Position numbers and translations under genes: made by a program
DNA from: Desulfomonile tiedjei DSM 6799
Lineage (GTDB): Bacteria; Desulfobacterota; Desulfomonilia; Desulfomonilales; Desulfomonilaceae
Length of the DNA: 64,000 nt
Direction of reading: 5' to 3'
Assembly: GCF_000266945.1 (NCBI RefSeq)
Contig: NC_018025.1
Location: forward strand, 6,142,001 to 6,206,000
In this document: in pieces, positions 1 to 8,864 of the stretch
How positions within the stretch are numbered: position 1 is the stretch's first letter
How the letters are laid out: every line of letters begins with the position of its first letter
Notes under the pieces: generated by a model
Told to the model about the DNA's origin: nothing
Databases searched by the model: none
What the model saw: only the letters and a program-made list of their open reading frames with translations

Positions 1-438
1 TTTGCCGCAAAGGCCGATATCCGGTCCGGATTTCTTCCCTTCGGATTGAAGGGTACGATGACAGCTCACACATCCCTCGTGATATGCATACATGATTGCA
101 GTCTTGTCGGTTGGATCGAAAGCGCTTTTCGGAAATTTGAAGACTTTGACTTCAGGATTGGAAAGGCTGGCACTGGCATCCTTCACAATGTGACATATTG
201 CACAATCCTGACCTTTAGACTGTTTCAATGCTTTCGTATGCATGTCATGATCGAACACTACAGGCGGACGCTCTAATCGGGGAGATGACCCCAAATGCGA
301 TATAAGAATCGGCGGATTTGTACTACTGTTTTGAGTTGAACTTTGCGGAGAGTTGTCCGAGAAAGCCGGTACATTTGGAAACAAAGTCCACAGGAAACCC
401 GAAAGAATTATCAAGATCGTCCTTGTAGTCGCTTGCAT
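1..438 (-). CDS. tmcA: TmcA-like tetrahaem cytochrome c3, partial (C-terminus cut by window start)
   Basis: The first 146 codons read from ATG at 438 and the frame is still open at base 1. Residues 1-26 form a hydrophobic Sec-type signal peptide ending near PAFS. After a low-complexity Ser/Asn/Pro linker comes FDHDMH, the usual pre-haem histidine segment of cytochrome c3, then haem motif CAICH (about residue 73) and CVSCH (about 124). Two haem sites are visible; a full cytochrome c3 has four, so the rest lies outside the window. It follows tmcB on the same strand with a 37-nt gap. In the Tmc complex TmcA is the periplasmic cytochrome that exchanges electrons with the type I cytochrome c3/hydrogenase pool. 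The assignment rests on the haem motifs plus the tmcBCD neighbours. Confidence 0.8.
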   Translation of the reverse strand, partial: MQATTRTILIILSGFLWTLFPNVPAFSDNSPQSSTQNSSTNPPILISHLGSSPRLERPPVVFDHDMHTKALKQSKGQDCAICHIVKDASASLSNPEVKVFKFPKSAFDPTDKTAIMYAYHEGCVSCHRTLQSEGKKSGPDIGLCGK

Positions 439-475
439 GAGTCTGCCCCTTTTTGCACCCGAGTCGCACATTATA

Positions 476-1822
476 TTACTCGGCTCTCAGTTCATCGGGA
501 ATTTCCATTACCTGCATGAGTATCTCACTAAAGAATTTCACATGCATGCCGAGTTTGTACGAACCGATGATATCTTCAATCCCACTGTGGCAGTTGTGGC
601 ACGGCGTTATTACCACATGTGCTTTCGTTGCCGCCAATTGTTCAGCCTTGACGCTGTTACCCTTGACACGCGAGGTTTTCCACGGAGGACCGCAGTTGAT
701 GACTCCGCCTCCGGCTCCACAGCAGTAGTTATGCTCAAAGTCAGGACTGGGAGGTACAAAATGCGAACAAGTAGCTTGAACGATTTCGCGCAACTTGGTT
801 CCGAGCCCTCTGCCTCTCACGATGTTACAAGGTTCTTGAACAGTGACCGGCTCATCGAATTTGCGAGCAATCTTGATGCGGCCTGAAGTAATAAGCTCAT
901 GGTAGAAGTCCACTGCATGAATCACCGGAATCGGAGGTTCACGCCATGCGAGCCACTTGGGGCCGTCGTACACTGCTCCTCTAAATGCATGACCGCATTC
1001 GCCCATCACAATTCGTTTGCACTTCAGCTTCAATGCAGCCTCGTGATGAGCGCGTTCAACTCGTCCCATGATCTCGAAATCGCCGGAGAACATGGCCATG
1101 TTGCTGTTATCCCAGCCATCGAACGAAGGCATGGTCCAATCGATCTTTGCTACAGCCATGATCTGAGCAATATTGCCGATGAGTTGCGCAAGAATTTTTG
1201 GTTCAGGAGCTATCACCGAGTAAAAGACTTCGGCACCTTCTTTGTCCAACGGAATTCTCGCCCCTACGACTTCAGATCTGGCATCTTCCTCTTGCCACTG
1301 GAGCGTATCGATCCACTCGTCCTGCTTCACCCACATCTGGTTCAGGGTGACAGCGTGGCTGTTAACAGTGTCTTGCATGAATTGCGGCACCATGTGGAGC
1401 TCATGGCAAATCCGCCGCACTACCAGAAGCAAATAGGCAATGTCGATGCCGAAGGGACAGTACATGCTGCATTTTCGGCAAACATTGCACTCCGTCTGGG
1501 CAATTCTGGAGCACTCCTTGATGAAGTCGGAATCCACATTCCCTTTCTTCTTGAGTATTTCCCAGAGCGTCTGTTTGACCTTGCCAACTGGAGAGAACCT
1601 GGGGTCACGATCGTTTGAAAGAAACCAGTGGCACGCGTCCGAGCAGAGTCCGCAATGTACGCAAGTATTTAAATATACGTTGAATCTGGCTGCCGTCTCT
1701 TTATCGATCACTCTGTTTATGACCTGGCTTATCTGCTCACGAGTGAGTTCCTTTGCATTGAGATCTAGACCCGGGTCGGAAACGGCCGGTAATTGTGGTA
1801 AATAGTATGCCGGTAAGCCCAT
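476..1822 (-). CDS. tmcB: TmcB: HdrD/DsrK-like CCG-domain iron-sulfur protein
   Basis: A 448-residue cytoplasmic iron-sulfur subunit of the Tmc transmembrane complex, related to HdrD and DsrK. The N-terminal third has two [4Fe-4S] ferredoxin motifs, CVHCGLCSDAC and CNVCRKCSMYCPFGID. The C-terminal half has the CCG features: a MGECGHAF segment, EPCN, CCGAGGG and a terminal ITPCHNC. CCG proteins of this type carry a noncubane [4Fe-4S] cluster in HdrB/HdrD. The frame is open to an ATG at 1849, but the ATG at 1822 is preceded by CGGAGGCGAAT, a strong ribosome site, so 1822 is chosen. It lies 27 nt after tmcC and before tmcA. It probably passes electrons between membrane haem b (TmcC) and a cytoplasmic acceptor. 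Confidence 0.85.
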   Translation of the reverse strand: MGLPAYYLPQLPAVSDPGLDLNAKELTREQISQVINRVIDKETAARFNVYLNTCVHCGLCSDACHWFLSNDRDPRFSPVGKVKQTLWEILKKKGNVDSDFIKECSRIAQTECNVCRKCSMYCPFGIDIAYLLLVVRRICHELHMVPQFMQDTVNSHAVTLNQMWVKQDEWIDTLQWQEEDARSEVVGARIPLDKEGAEVFYSVIAPEPKILAQLIGNIAQIMAVAKIDWTMPSFDGWDNSNMAMFSGDFEIMGRVERAHHEAALKLKCKRIVMGECGHAFRGAVYDGPKWLAWREPPIPVIHAVDFYHELITSGRIKIARKFDEPVTVQEPCNIVRGRGLGTKLREIVQATCSHFVPPSPDFEHNYCCGAGGGVINCGPPWKTSRVKGNSVKAEQLAATKAHVVITPCHNCHSGIEDIIGSYKLGMHVKFFSEILMQVMEIPDELRAE

Positions 1823-1849
1823 ATTCGCCTCCGTACGGTTTGATGGCAT

Positions 1850-2497
1850 CTACCAATCCCTGGCATGACGGACTGCGCCGAATTCGGATCCCATGTACGC
1901 CCGGGTAAAGGGAAAGAAGAGCATATGGCTAAGTCTCGTGAACGGTATCGCCATAAGCATTGCTGACCCGCAGATGATGTGAAGGACAATGATAGTATCG
2001 TAATCAAACCACTGATTACGAGCTGCGAAACCTGTTAGAAAGGGAGCCGCGACGAGAGCTAACAAGAGATAATCCCCTATTGAAGTGACAAAATGCACTT
2101 CAGGAAGCATCCATCGTCGCACAAGAAAGAACAATGCAGCGAAAATCACAAGCACTGTGAGCCAATCTGCCGCCCTTTCCGAGATAGTCGGCCACTTGCC
2201 TCCCCATGCATACGAGAACATAGCCACGTGTGCCGTGAGAAAGATCGGTACCAGGAAAAGGCAAATATGGAATGCGAAGGTCACCAAAGTCGTCTCGTAG
2301 CGCATGCGCATGTTCCTGGAGGCAAAAGGCACGAGCCAATGGACAAGCGAACGCAAACCATATTTTAAGCTCATATAAGGGAGCACAACTTTATCCTTTT
2401 GAGCCATCCTTACCATTCTGAAAAACTGATAGAGCATCCCACCGATGAACACAGAGAATGCAATCCAGACGAGCGGTCCGCTCACGAGGTTGTACAT
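1850..2497 (-). CDS. tmcC: TmcC: integral-membrane cytochrome b subunit
   Basis: 215 residues with five predicted membrane segments (about 5-27, 69-94, 103-127, 137-160 and 168-192). It is related to NarI/DsrM/HdrE-type dihaem cytochromes b; His residues in or next to segments 2 and 5 (FAFHICLF, VLHIICG, RLSHML) are candidate haem b ligands. GGAGAG precedes the ATG. The gene sits 17 nt after tmcD and just before tmcB. Within Tmc it is the membrane conduit between periplasmic TmcA and cytoplasmic TmcB. The family call is strong from topology plus operon context; the exact haem ligands are inferred. Confidence 0.82.
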   Translation of the reverse strand: MYNLVSGPLVWIAFSVFIGGMLYQFFRMVRMAQKDKVVLPYMSLKYGLRSLVHWLVPFASRNMRMRYETTLVTFAFHICLFLVPIFLTAHVAMFSYAWGGKWPTISERAADWLTVLVIFAALFFLVRRWMLPEVHFVTSIGDYLLLALVAAPFLTGFAARNQWFDYDTIIVLHIICGSAMLMAIPFTRLSHMLFFPFTRAYMGSEFGAVRHARDW

Positions 2498-2514
2498 GGC
2501 TGTCTCTCCTCTAC

Positions 2515-3798
2515 TCAGCGCAGAAGTTCTCTGAGGGGAAGAAGGTTGCGATAAAGGCGACCGAATTGAACCGCCTTGACCAAAATCTTCTCACCATCAG
2601 GACTGAAGATTGGGTCCCACATTTGAACGTAACCTAACGACGCAATTTTGCCGTTGACTACAAGGAAATATTCCTGCCCTTTCGCCGCTCTTGCAGCTAC
2701 CTGTCTCCCATCGGGACTGAAAACCGGGTCCCAAATCATGTCGAATTCCTGGTCCCACGGGGTGCCGTCTACAGCGATAGTCCATTTATTGTGATCTTTT
2801 ACTACTGCCGCGATTCTCCCTCCGCTTTCACTGAAGACTGGTGGCAGTACAGCGTCGCCGAAAGTGCTTTGCCATGGACTACCATTTACTGCTACGGTCC
2901 AGCGCCCGAATGAGGGCGCAACCACGGCTGCAAGTCGTTTTCCATCAGGGCTGAATGTCTGATGCCAGAGTTGCGCGAAGTATTCATTCCATAAAGGCTC
3001 GCTGTTCAGAAGCAGCCCCCATCCTTGCGGTGTCAGACACGGAGCTATAACATCGTGCTCACGGGGAACAAAGAGAGGCTTCCAGACTGCTTTGAAACCA
3101 TTTTTCCAGGGCAGGCCGTCGACACAGATCGTCTGAAGACCGGATTTTAGTCGCACTTCCGCAGCAACTTTCGATCCATCATCACTGAAGACGGAATCCC
3201 AGACATTAAGAAAATTAGTGTCCCAGGGCTCTCCGTCCACCGCAAGGCTCCAGACTCCCTCTCGAAATTTCCAGATGTCACCTTCCGATACAGGCTCCAA
3301 CTGCACGTTGCCTGCCGTGCGAGATCCATCAGCGCTGATTTCGCAAGCCCTCATTTGGACAAACGTACTCTCCCAGGGCTCTCCGTTCAAAACTATACCG
3401 TAGCCTTCAGATGTCCTGATGTTTGCAGCCACTGCGGCACCATCGCGACTGAACCTCAGATTCCAGACATACTCGAATGTCTCTTCCCAGGCCCGATCGT
3501 CCTGAATAACAGTCCATTCATCCTCGTTCATTCCGAGACAGGTGAGCTTGCCATCGGGTGCAAACCTAAGAGACCACACTTTTTCAAACGTGCTCTCCCA
3601 GGGTACTCCGTTAACGCAGACTGTGAACACATCTTCATCCGACTTGACAATGGCAGCTACTGTTTCGCCATCCTCACTGACCGTTAATTCCTGCACTTCG
3701 GAATACTCGTTGTGCCAGTCATCCACGTCTGCCACGGCTTTAGAGGGGATATCCCAGTCCCAAATATTACAGGGTATAGATCGTTCTGCTTGTTCCAT
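2515..3798 (-). CDS. tmcD: TmcD: tryptophan-rich beta-propeller-like repeat protein
   Basis: 427 residues made almost entirely of about nine repeats of roughly 45 residues. Each carries a pattern like G.PW...F..VW...FSPDG..VAA, so the protein is very rich in Trp. There is no signal peptide, membrane segment or cofactor motif. In Desulfovibrio TmcD is likewise a Trp-rich soluble subunit without cofactors. The repeat rhythm suggests a WD40/TolB-like propeller, probably a structural or docking subunit. Here tmcD is the first tmc gene (order D-C-B-A), 38 nt after the histidine kinase gene, whereas the Desulfovibrio order is A-B-C-D. Confidence 0.8.
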   Translation of the reverse strand: MEQAERSIPCNIWDWDIPSKAVADVDDWHNEYSEVQELTVSEDGETVAAIVKSDEDVFTVCVNGVPWESTFEKVWSLRFAPDGKLTCLGMNEDEWTVIQDDRAWEETFEYVWNLRFSRDGAAVAANIRTSEGYGIVLNGEPWESTFVQMRACEISADGSRTAGNVQLEPVSEGDIWKFREGVWSLAVDGEPWDTNFLNVWDSVFSDDGSKVAAEVRLKSGLQTICVDGLPWKNGFKAVWKPLFVPREHDVIAPCLTPQGWGLLLNSEPLWNEYFAQLWHQTFSPDGKRLAAVVAPSFGRWTVAVNGSPWQSTFGDAVLPPVFSESGGRIAAVVKDHNKWTIAVDGTPWDQEFDMIWDPVFSPDGRQVAARAAKGQEYFLVVNGKIASLGYVQMWDPIFSPDGEKILVKAVQFGRLYRNLLPLRELLR

Positions 3799-3836
3799 GA
3801 GCCCCTCCGCTGTAAGTTACTAATCCTTCAGAGAAA

Positions 3837-6242
3837 TCACGCCTCGAAAGATTTCTGTTTCGACTCGATTGATCCCACCGGGTTCGTCTGAACGCCAGGG
3901 TCTGCTGCAGACTCCTTTTTGTCGTCAGAAGAGTCGAATAGATTGTGTTTCTTTTCTTTGGGTTTGCCGGGAGGCAGTACGACGGTAAATGTCGTTCCTG
4001 CTCCTTCCTTGCTTTCAAACGATATCCGACCACCATGCTCGGCGATGATTTTGCTGGTCACAAGGAGACCGAGACCGGTTCCTCTGCTTCCCTTGGTCGA
4101 GTAAAACCTCGAGAAAAGTTTTCGCTGGATGTCATCGCTCATTCCCACGCCGTTGTCGGACACTTCGTATGTGAGGAACCCCTCCGGATTCAGTCTTGTT
4201 CGCACTATGATGTGGTGTTCGGATTTTGCACTATCGAGAGCGCAGGCATCGATTGCGTTCGCAATCAGGTTTGACAGGCACGTGTGAATGCCCCGTTGAT
4301 CGAGATAGATTGCAAACATCCTGTTTGCTTGTGCATCGAAATCCCTGCGGATCTCTATGGACTTTTCCTGAGCACTCATGTCGAAGAGGGCACAAACTTC
4401 TTCTGCCAGGAGATTTGGATCGGTTTCTTCATACTGAGGCGCTCGCTCCTTACTGTAACTGAGAAGATCCTTCACGAGAGCCGACACTCTGCTAATATTG
4501 TTTCGGACCATACTCCAGCCGCGGGGGAGCAGTTCATCGTCATGATCTTCCATAGCCGTTTCTACGACGAACACTCCACCCTCCAAGCCGGTGAGAATAT
4601 TCTTGATACCATGAGCGAGACCCGCCACAGTCTGGCCTGCAACCGCGAGCCGGTCAGAAGCCTGTTTCTCACGTTCCAGTTTCTTGAACATGCGGAGATC
4701 CTGAAGAAATCCTACTGCACCGACTATTTTTTTGTCGTCGAAAAGAAGGAATCCGGAGAAGCGAACGGGAATGGATTCTCCTTCCTTTGATGTAATAACC
4801 ATTTCCTGTGCGATCAAACGAGTCTGCTCAGTCTCTCGTCCCAGATGTGCAGTAAGGACCATCTCAACGAACGGTTTCGGAAAATATTTCTCCAGATCGC
4901 CGTCGCCGATCACTTCTTCAGGCGAATAACCGAACATATTTTGAGCCGCAATGTTGTAGATGTTTATTTTTCCATCTTCATCGGTTGCTATAATGCCGTG
5001 GATCGAGTTCTCGATGAGGTTGGCCTGAAAATCCTCCGAAGCTCGCAGTGCCTTCTGCAGCTCGATCCGGTCACTGATATCGACTGCTATGAGCATCGCA
5101 TAGATAACTTTGCCTTTTTCGTCGAACACGGGTGTCGTGTAACTCAAGTAATTTGTTTCTTCACCCGTGATCTTGAGACCGCAATGCTCCCGTCCCGAAG
5201 ATTTTCCTTCCTGAAATGTCACGTCTACATGACAGTCGTCGCATTTTGACTTGCGCTGCTTGAAGACTTCGTAACATTTCATTCCTATGGTGCCTCTGAA
5301 CAGTTCCTGCATATGTGAATTCTGGCGGACGATATCGAAGCGATCGTCAATTAAACAGATGAAGCACGGCACTTGCTCGAAGAGATTCTTGTACTCCCAC
5401 CGGCTGCGGACAAGCTCGAGAGTGCGCCGTCTGATCTGATCCCGCATGACATTGAATGACTGTGCGAGTTCACCGATCTGATCCGTCGACTCCACCGGCA
5501 CCTTGTACGTATAATCTCCTGCTGCTATCTTTTTTGCTCCCAACCGCAATCGACCTATCGGTCTGTTCACTTTAGCTGCTATATATACGCCAATGATCCC
5601 GAAAATCGCAGCGAATGTGCCTATTCCAATGATCACTATGTTCATTACAAGGGACTTAACCCGATCGTCAAACCACTTCAGGGACATACTTACATCAAGC
5701 ACCCCCAGGATTTGTTGATCCTTGGAATGAACATGACATGCCGCGGTATAGCAGCTTTCTTGTATGAATATTGGAGTGATCATACCAAGGACTCTGTAAC
5801 CTTCGTGATAGTGCACTCGAGCTCTTTGATCGGTAACTACTTGATCGAACGGCTTGTCAACTGAGTGGCACACGAAACAGGCTTCGGACTGCTTATCTAC
5901 CCTGGAGCCGACTTCACGCGGTCGATTTGAAAACTTTATCAAACCGTCATGATCGTATATCCGAATGGCTGAGATCCCCTCCTGCTGCCCCATATTGTTG
6001 ATGATGTTCCGAGTCGCGTCCCGGTCGTCTTCCAGCATGCTGTGGTTGGTAGCATTGATCACTGAAGAACTGAATCTGTCCGCTTCTCGCATCACTTGCT
6101 CGTAATAGAAGTCCTGCTGAATGTTTAGCAGGAGAGAGACGAAAATTATGAAGGAGCCAAGAAGAATCAGCCCCACCATGGAGGCAATCCTCAGACCCAG
6201 GCTTCTTGAGAGGGCAGCCCATTTTTGCTTAAGCCAACCCAC
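3837..6242 (-). CDS. Membrane sensor histidine kinase with periplasmic c-type haem motifs
   Basis: 801 residues. TM1 is at about 20-42 and TM2 at about 198-222, enclosing a periplasmic sensor region. This region contains CFVCH (122-126), a classical haem c motif, and CYTAACH (164-170), a CX4CH variant. A HAMP domain follows (about 223-275), then two PAS domains (about 287-395 and 405-515), a HisKA domain with the phospho-acceptor His in AGLAHGIKN (H544) and a HATPase domain with N-box NLIANAIDAC, DNGVGM and GTGLGL. The cytoplasmic PAS1 also has a Cys-rich CDDCH (334-338). It probably senses periplasmic redox state or a small ligand through haem. It lies between a receiver-only regulator and tmcD in the same direction, so it is probably co-transcribed with Tmc. 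Confidence 0.88.
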   Translation of the reverse strand: MGWLKQKWAALSRSLGLRIASMVGLILLGSFIIFVSLLLNIQQDFYYEQVMREADRFSSSVINATNHSMLEDDRDATRNIINNMGQQEGISAIRIYDHDGLIKFSNRPREVGSRVDKQSEACFVCHSVDKPFDQVVTDQRARVHYHEGYRVLGMITPIFIQESCYTAACHVHSKDQQILGVLDVSMSLKWFDDRVKSLVMNIVIIGIGTFAAIFGIIGVYIAAKVNRPIGRLRLGAKKIAAGDYTYKVPVESTDQIGELAQSFNVMRDQIRRRTLELVRSRWEYKNLFEQVPCFICLIDDRFDIVRQNSHMQELFRGTIGMKCYEVFKQRKSKCDDCHVDVTFQEGKSSGREHCGLKITGEETNYLSYTTPVFDEKGKVIYAMLIAVDISDRIELQKALRASEDFQANLIENSIHGIIATDEDGKINIYNIAAQNMFGYSPEEVIGDGDLEKYFPKPFVEMVLTAHLGRETEQTRLIAQEMVITSKEGESIPVRFSGFLLFDDKKIVGAVGFLQDLRMFKKLEREKQASDRLAVAGQTVAGLAHGIKNILTGLEGGVFVVETAMEDHDDELLPRGWSMVRNNISRVSALVKDLLSYSKERAPQYEETDPNLLAEEVCALFDMSAQEKSIEIRRDFDAQANRMFAIYLDQRGIHTCLSNLIANAIDACALDSAKSEHHIIVRTRLNPEGFLTYEVSDNGVGMSDDIQRKLFSRFYSTKGSRGTGLGLLVTSKIIAEHGGRISFESKEGAGTTFTVVLPPGKPKEKKHNLFDSSDDKKESAADPGVQTNPVGSIESKQKSFEA

Positions 6243-6298
6243 CTTTGCCTCCCGGTTTTGACGACAACTGTTGTTAAGTAAGGCCGAGAAAGCTCCGA

Positions 6299-6694
6299 TT
6301 ATTCCTGGAGAACCTCTTTTACCGCCTTAAGAAAAAGTTCCCTGTCAATCGGCTTTTCGATATACCCTTCCGGAGCAGGTAAAGATCTTTCCTGGATGTA
6401 CTGCTTGAATCCTTTGAAGTCCCAGGGATCCGCTGCTTCAATTCCTGTGACCATGATGACGGGCAAATGCTTGAGACGCTCGTCCCGCCGCATCTCTCGA
6501 TACATTTTGATGCCTGTTTTTTCCGGCATCAGCAGATCGAGACAGACTAGATCGGGCTTCTCTTCGATGACTTTCTTCATCCCTTCCACTCCGTCACACG
6601 CTTCACACACGGTGTATCCGTTCTTTCTCAGGAGTGTTCCGATAAACGTTAGGATATCGGGCTCGTCATCGATAACGAGAATCTTCTTGGGCAT
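6299..6694 (-). CDS. Receiver-only (CheY-like) response regulator
   Basis: 131 residues, a single REC domain with no output domain. The acidic pocket (DDEPD near residues 9-13), the phospho-acceptor Asp in CLDLLMPEKTG (about 53), the Thr of VTG and the conserved Lys in EKP (about 113) are all present. It is the first gene after the sigma-54 promoter at 6797-6812 and is 56 nt upstream of the haem-bearing kinase, its likely partner. Without an output domain it may act as a phosphate sink or phosphorelay member, or bind another protein. Similar regulators sit near tmc genes in Desulfovibrio, from memory. Confidence 0.88.
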   Translation of the reverse strand: MPKKILVIDDEPDILTFIGTLLRKNGYTVCEACDGVEGMKKVIEEKPDLVCLDLLMPEKTGIKMYREMRRDERLKHLPVIMVTGIEAADPWDFKGFKQYIQERSLPAPEGYIEKPIDRELFLKAVKEVLQE

Positions 6695-6796
6695 GACCGG
6701 TCCCTCCTTTGTTGTTGGCTCCGGTTATGGAGAGGGTGAACGGAGAATATTCCCCGGGATCACCCCGAATCTGCGTGCTTGACGGTTTCTTACTTG

Positions 6797-6812
6797 AGCA
6801 AACACCATGCCA
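6797..6812 (-). promoter_or_regulatory. Sigma-54 (-24/-12) promoter for the regulator-kinase-tmc operon
   Basis: On the minus strand the sequence reads TGGCATGGTGTTTGCT, which matches the TGGCAC-N5-TTGCW consensus except one base. The invariant GG and GC are 10 nt apart as required. Transcription would start near 6786, about 90 nt before the response regulator ATG. No better promoter is visible in the gap. Confidence 0.65.
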
Positions 6813-7065
6813 AAGGACACTAACAGGATACTTACTCACAACCAAAATGCTTGCATAATGGGTTAGAGAGGGAGAACACAAAACGGGAAGTAGTCGGAAT
6901 AGCTATCGGGAGAACGATGCTAGAGCTATTGCTAAATTAATGCTGGATTGAGCATAAGAGTGCTGGTGGGTGCCGACCTTCGTGCCTGCACATCTTAAAG
7001 ATGATCAATTATATCAACAGAATGTACGGGTAGGGAGAAACTGTCTCAAAAATCGAAATTTATCC

Positions 7066-7221
7066 CAGATCGTGGTACGTATTTCTCATCATCTTCCTGG
7101 CATGATTGTAGGGGCGGACCTGCGAGTCCGCCCAAATTAGGGCAGACACTACAGGTCTGCCCCTACTCGGATGAGAATCGTGGCACGATGTTTTGTCCAT
7201 TCATGAATTTTTGGGACACTT
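7066..7221. repeat. GTAGGGGC palindromic repeat, copy 1
   Basis: The core at 7108-7166 begins GTAGGGGCGGACCTG and ends with its near-perfect inverted complement CAGGTCTGCCCCTAC. It encloses the smaller hairpins GGGCGGAC/GTCCGCCC and GGGCAGAC/GTCTGCCC. Flanks on both sides (for example atcgtggcacgatgtttt after the core) are shared with copy 2 at 11980-12135, so the repeat unit is about 155 bp. It is noncoding and lies between the sigma-54 activator and the tmc operon promoter. Confidence 0.85.
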
Positions 7222-7316
7222 CCGGGACGCCGGTCCCCACTAACATCGTCAAAATGTTTCGGTTGCGCGACGCTTTTTATGAAACAGTGGTGAGGGTGAC
7301 ATCTGGTGGGAGTTAA

Positions 7317-7346
7317 GAGACCGTTTCACACTTGAAACGTTGTCTC
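7317..7346 (-). terminator. Inverted repeat just after the sigma-54 activator gene
   Basis: GAGAC-CGTTTCA, loop CACT, then TGAAACG-TT-GTCTC forms a 12-bp stem with a two-base bulge, starting 10 nt beyond the stop of the activator gene. There is no run of T after it, so it may be a weak terminator, an mRNA-end hairpin or a protein-binding palindrome. The core CGTTTCA-N4-TGAAACG is perfectly symmetric. Confidence 0.4.
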
Positions 7347-7355
7347 ACTGCCGGA

Positions 7356-8687
7356 CTACTTTGCGATACCGTATTTGTCCATTTTTCGCCAGAGTGTGGC
7401 GCGGCTCATACCGAGTCGCCGCGCTGCCAGAGCTTTCTTCCAGTGAGCGCGTTCCAGTTCCTTGACAATTAACTCTCTTTCGACGAGATCGAGCTTTCCC
7501 TGGGCCCGCTGCGCGCCCCGGCTGACTGTGACGGGAGGTGCGGAAGCGATATTCTGCGGAAGATCGGAATGATGAATCAACACTCCTTTGCAGTGCACAA
7601 AAGAGTGTTCAATTGCGTTGGCCAGTTCCCTGACATTGCCGGGCCAGGGATAAGCTTCCAGGATCTCCAGAACCTGATCCGCTATTCCCTGAATACTCTT
7701 GCCCATTTGTTTGTTGAATTTTCTGATGAAATAACCGATGAGGAGCCGGATATCTTCTTTTCGTTCTCTTAAAGGAGGTAGGTTCACGGGAAAAACACTC
7801 AGTCTGTAATAGAGGTCATCGCGAAATGAACTATCCAGCACTTTCCTGTAAAGGTCCTTGTTCGTAGCTGTTATAAGGCGGACATCCACCTTGATGTTTC
7901 TGTTGTCTCCGATTCTCTGGAATTCTCGTTCTTCGAGAACCCTCAGCAGTTTGACTTGTATGGCAGGGCTTATTTCACCAATTTCATCCAGGAAGAGAGT
8001 GCCTCCATTGGCGAGTTCGAACTTGCCGGCATGATTGCGAATTGCGCCTGTGAACGCCCCTTTGACGTGTCCGAACAACTCTGTTTCGAGAACTCCCTCA
8101 GGGAGGGCAGAGCAGTTTATGGCGACAAACGGTCTGTCTTTCCGAGGGCCGTAGAAGTGCAATGCGCGAGCGATAAGTTCTTTTCCCGTCCCGGATTCGC
8201 CTTGAATGAGAACGGTAGTGTCTGTCCCAAGCAAGGATTCCAGGATGTCGTACACAATCTTCATGGGTTCGCTTCGCCCCACGATATTGGCGTACCCGTA
8301 TTGCGCCTTCAACTCTTCCCGCATCCAGTAATTCTGAGAAACGTCACGGAAGGTTTCGAGTCCGCCGATGATTTGCCCATTCGAATCATAGAGTGGCGCA
8401 GCATTGACCATGAGGTGAATCAGCTCATTGCGTTTGTTATGAATCGCTATTTCTACGTCGTGATAAGGGTGGCCGCACGAAAGTGCCTTGTCCACGGGAC
8501 AGTGCTCCCGGCACAGGGCCGCACGAAAAATGGTCATGCATTCCTTTCCCAGGACTTCTTCTCTATGAAAACCGGTTATATGCTCAGCGGCCCGATTCCA
8601 AGAGGCAATTCTCCAGTCTCGATCCAGCGTCATTACGCCTTCTGAGATGCTGTTGAGAATGGCCTCGCAGAATTGGTTATTTTCCAT
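7356..8687 (-). CDS. PAS-containing sigma-54-dependent transcriptional activator
   Basis: 443 residues from ATG at 8687, preceded by GGGGTGAG; the frame is open upstream to 8750 but that start lacks a ribosome site. The order is an N-terminal PAS domain (about 5-125), a sigma-54 AAA+ domain with Walker A GESGTGKE, the GAFTGA sigma-54 contact loop and Walker B GGTLFLDEI, and a C-terminal Fis-type HTH ending near AARRLGMSRATLWRKMDKYGI. The PAS domain contains a Cys cluster (C.......C...CPVD....C) typical of a subset of deltaproteobacterial activators and possibly a metal or redox site. The gene has its own sigma-54-like site and neighbours the sigma-54-driven tmc operon, so control of tmc is likely but inferred. 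Confidence 0.9.
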   Translation of the reverse strand: MENNQFCEAILNSISEGVMTLDRDWRIASWNRAAEHITGFHREEVLGKECMTIFRAALCREHCPVDKALSCGHPYHDVEIAIHNKRNELIHLMVNAAPLYDSNGQIIGGLETFRDVSQNYWMREELKAQYGYANIVGRSEPMKIVYDILESLLGTDTTVLIQGESGTGKELIARALHFYGPRKDRPFVAINCSALPEGVLETELFGHVKGAFTGAIRNHAGKFELANGGTLFLDEIGEISPAIQVKLLRVLEEREFQRIGDNRNIKVDVRLITATNKDLYRKVLDSSFRDDLYYRLSVFPVNLPPLRERKEDIRLLIGYFIRKFNKQMGKSIQGIADQVLEILEAYPWPGNVRELANAIEHSFVHCKGVLIHHSDLPQNIASAPPVTVSRGAQRAQGKLDLVERELIVKELERAHWKKALAARRLGMSRATLWRKMDKYGIAK

Positions 8688-8864
8688 GTTTATCTCACCC
8701 CTGATTGCGTGCTCGAAAGCTGTGTAGCGAGCGGCAGGTTTGCCCGGCATGTGGGATGCCCGATTGAGATAAACTAATGCTGAATCAGGGAACTCTTCAT
8801 TTTCTTATCATAGCCGATCATCGATTGTTTTGCGAGAGGAACTATTCCTCAGGGGACAAAAAGA

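Noticed and set aside
899-1618. Long plus-strand frame opposite tmcB
   Set aside because: Antisense shadow of a gene with clear iron-sulfur motifs; no ribosome site or domain.
5220-5250. Haem c site at the cytoplasmic CDDCH of the kinase PAS domain
   Set aside because: It lies after the second membrane helix, inside the cell, where cytochrome c maturation does not act; a metal or disulfide role is likelier.
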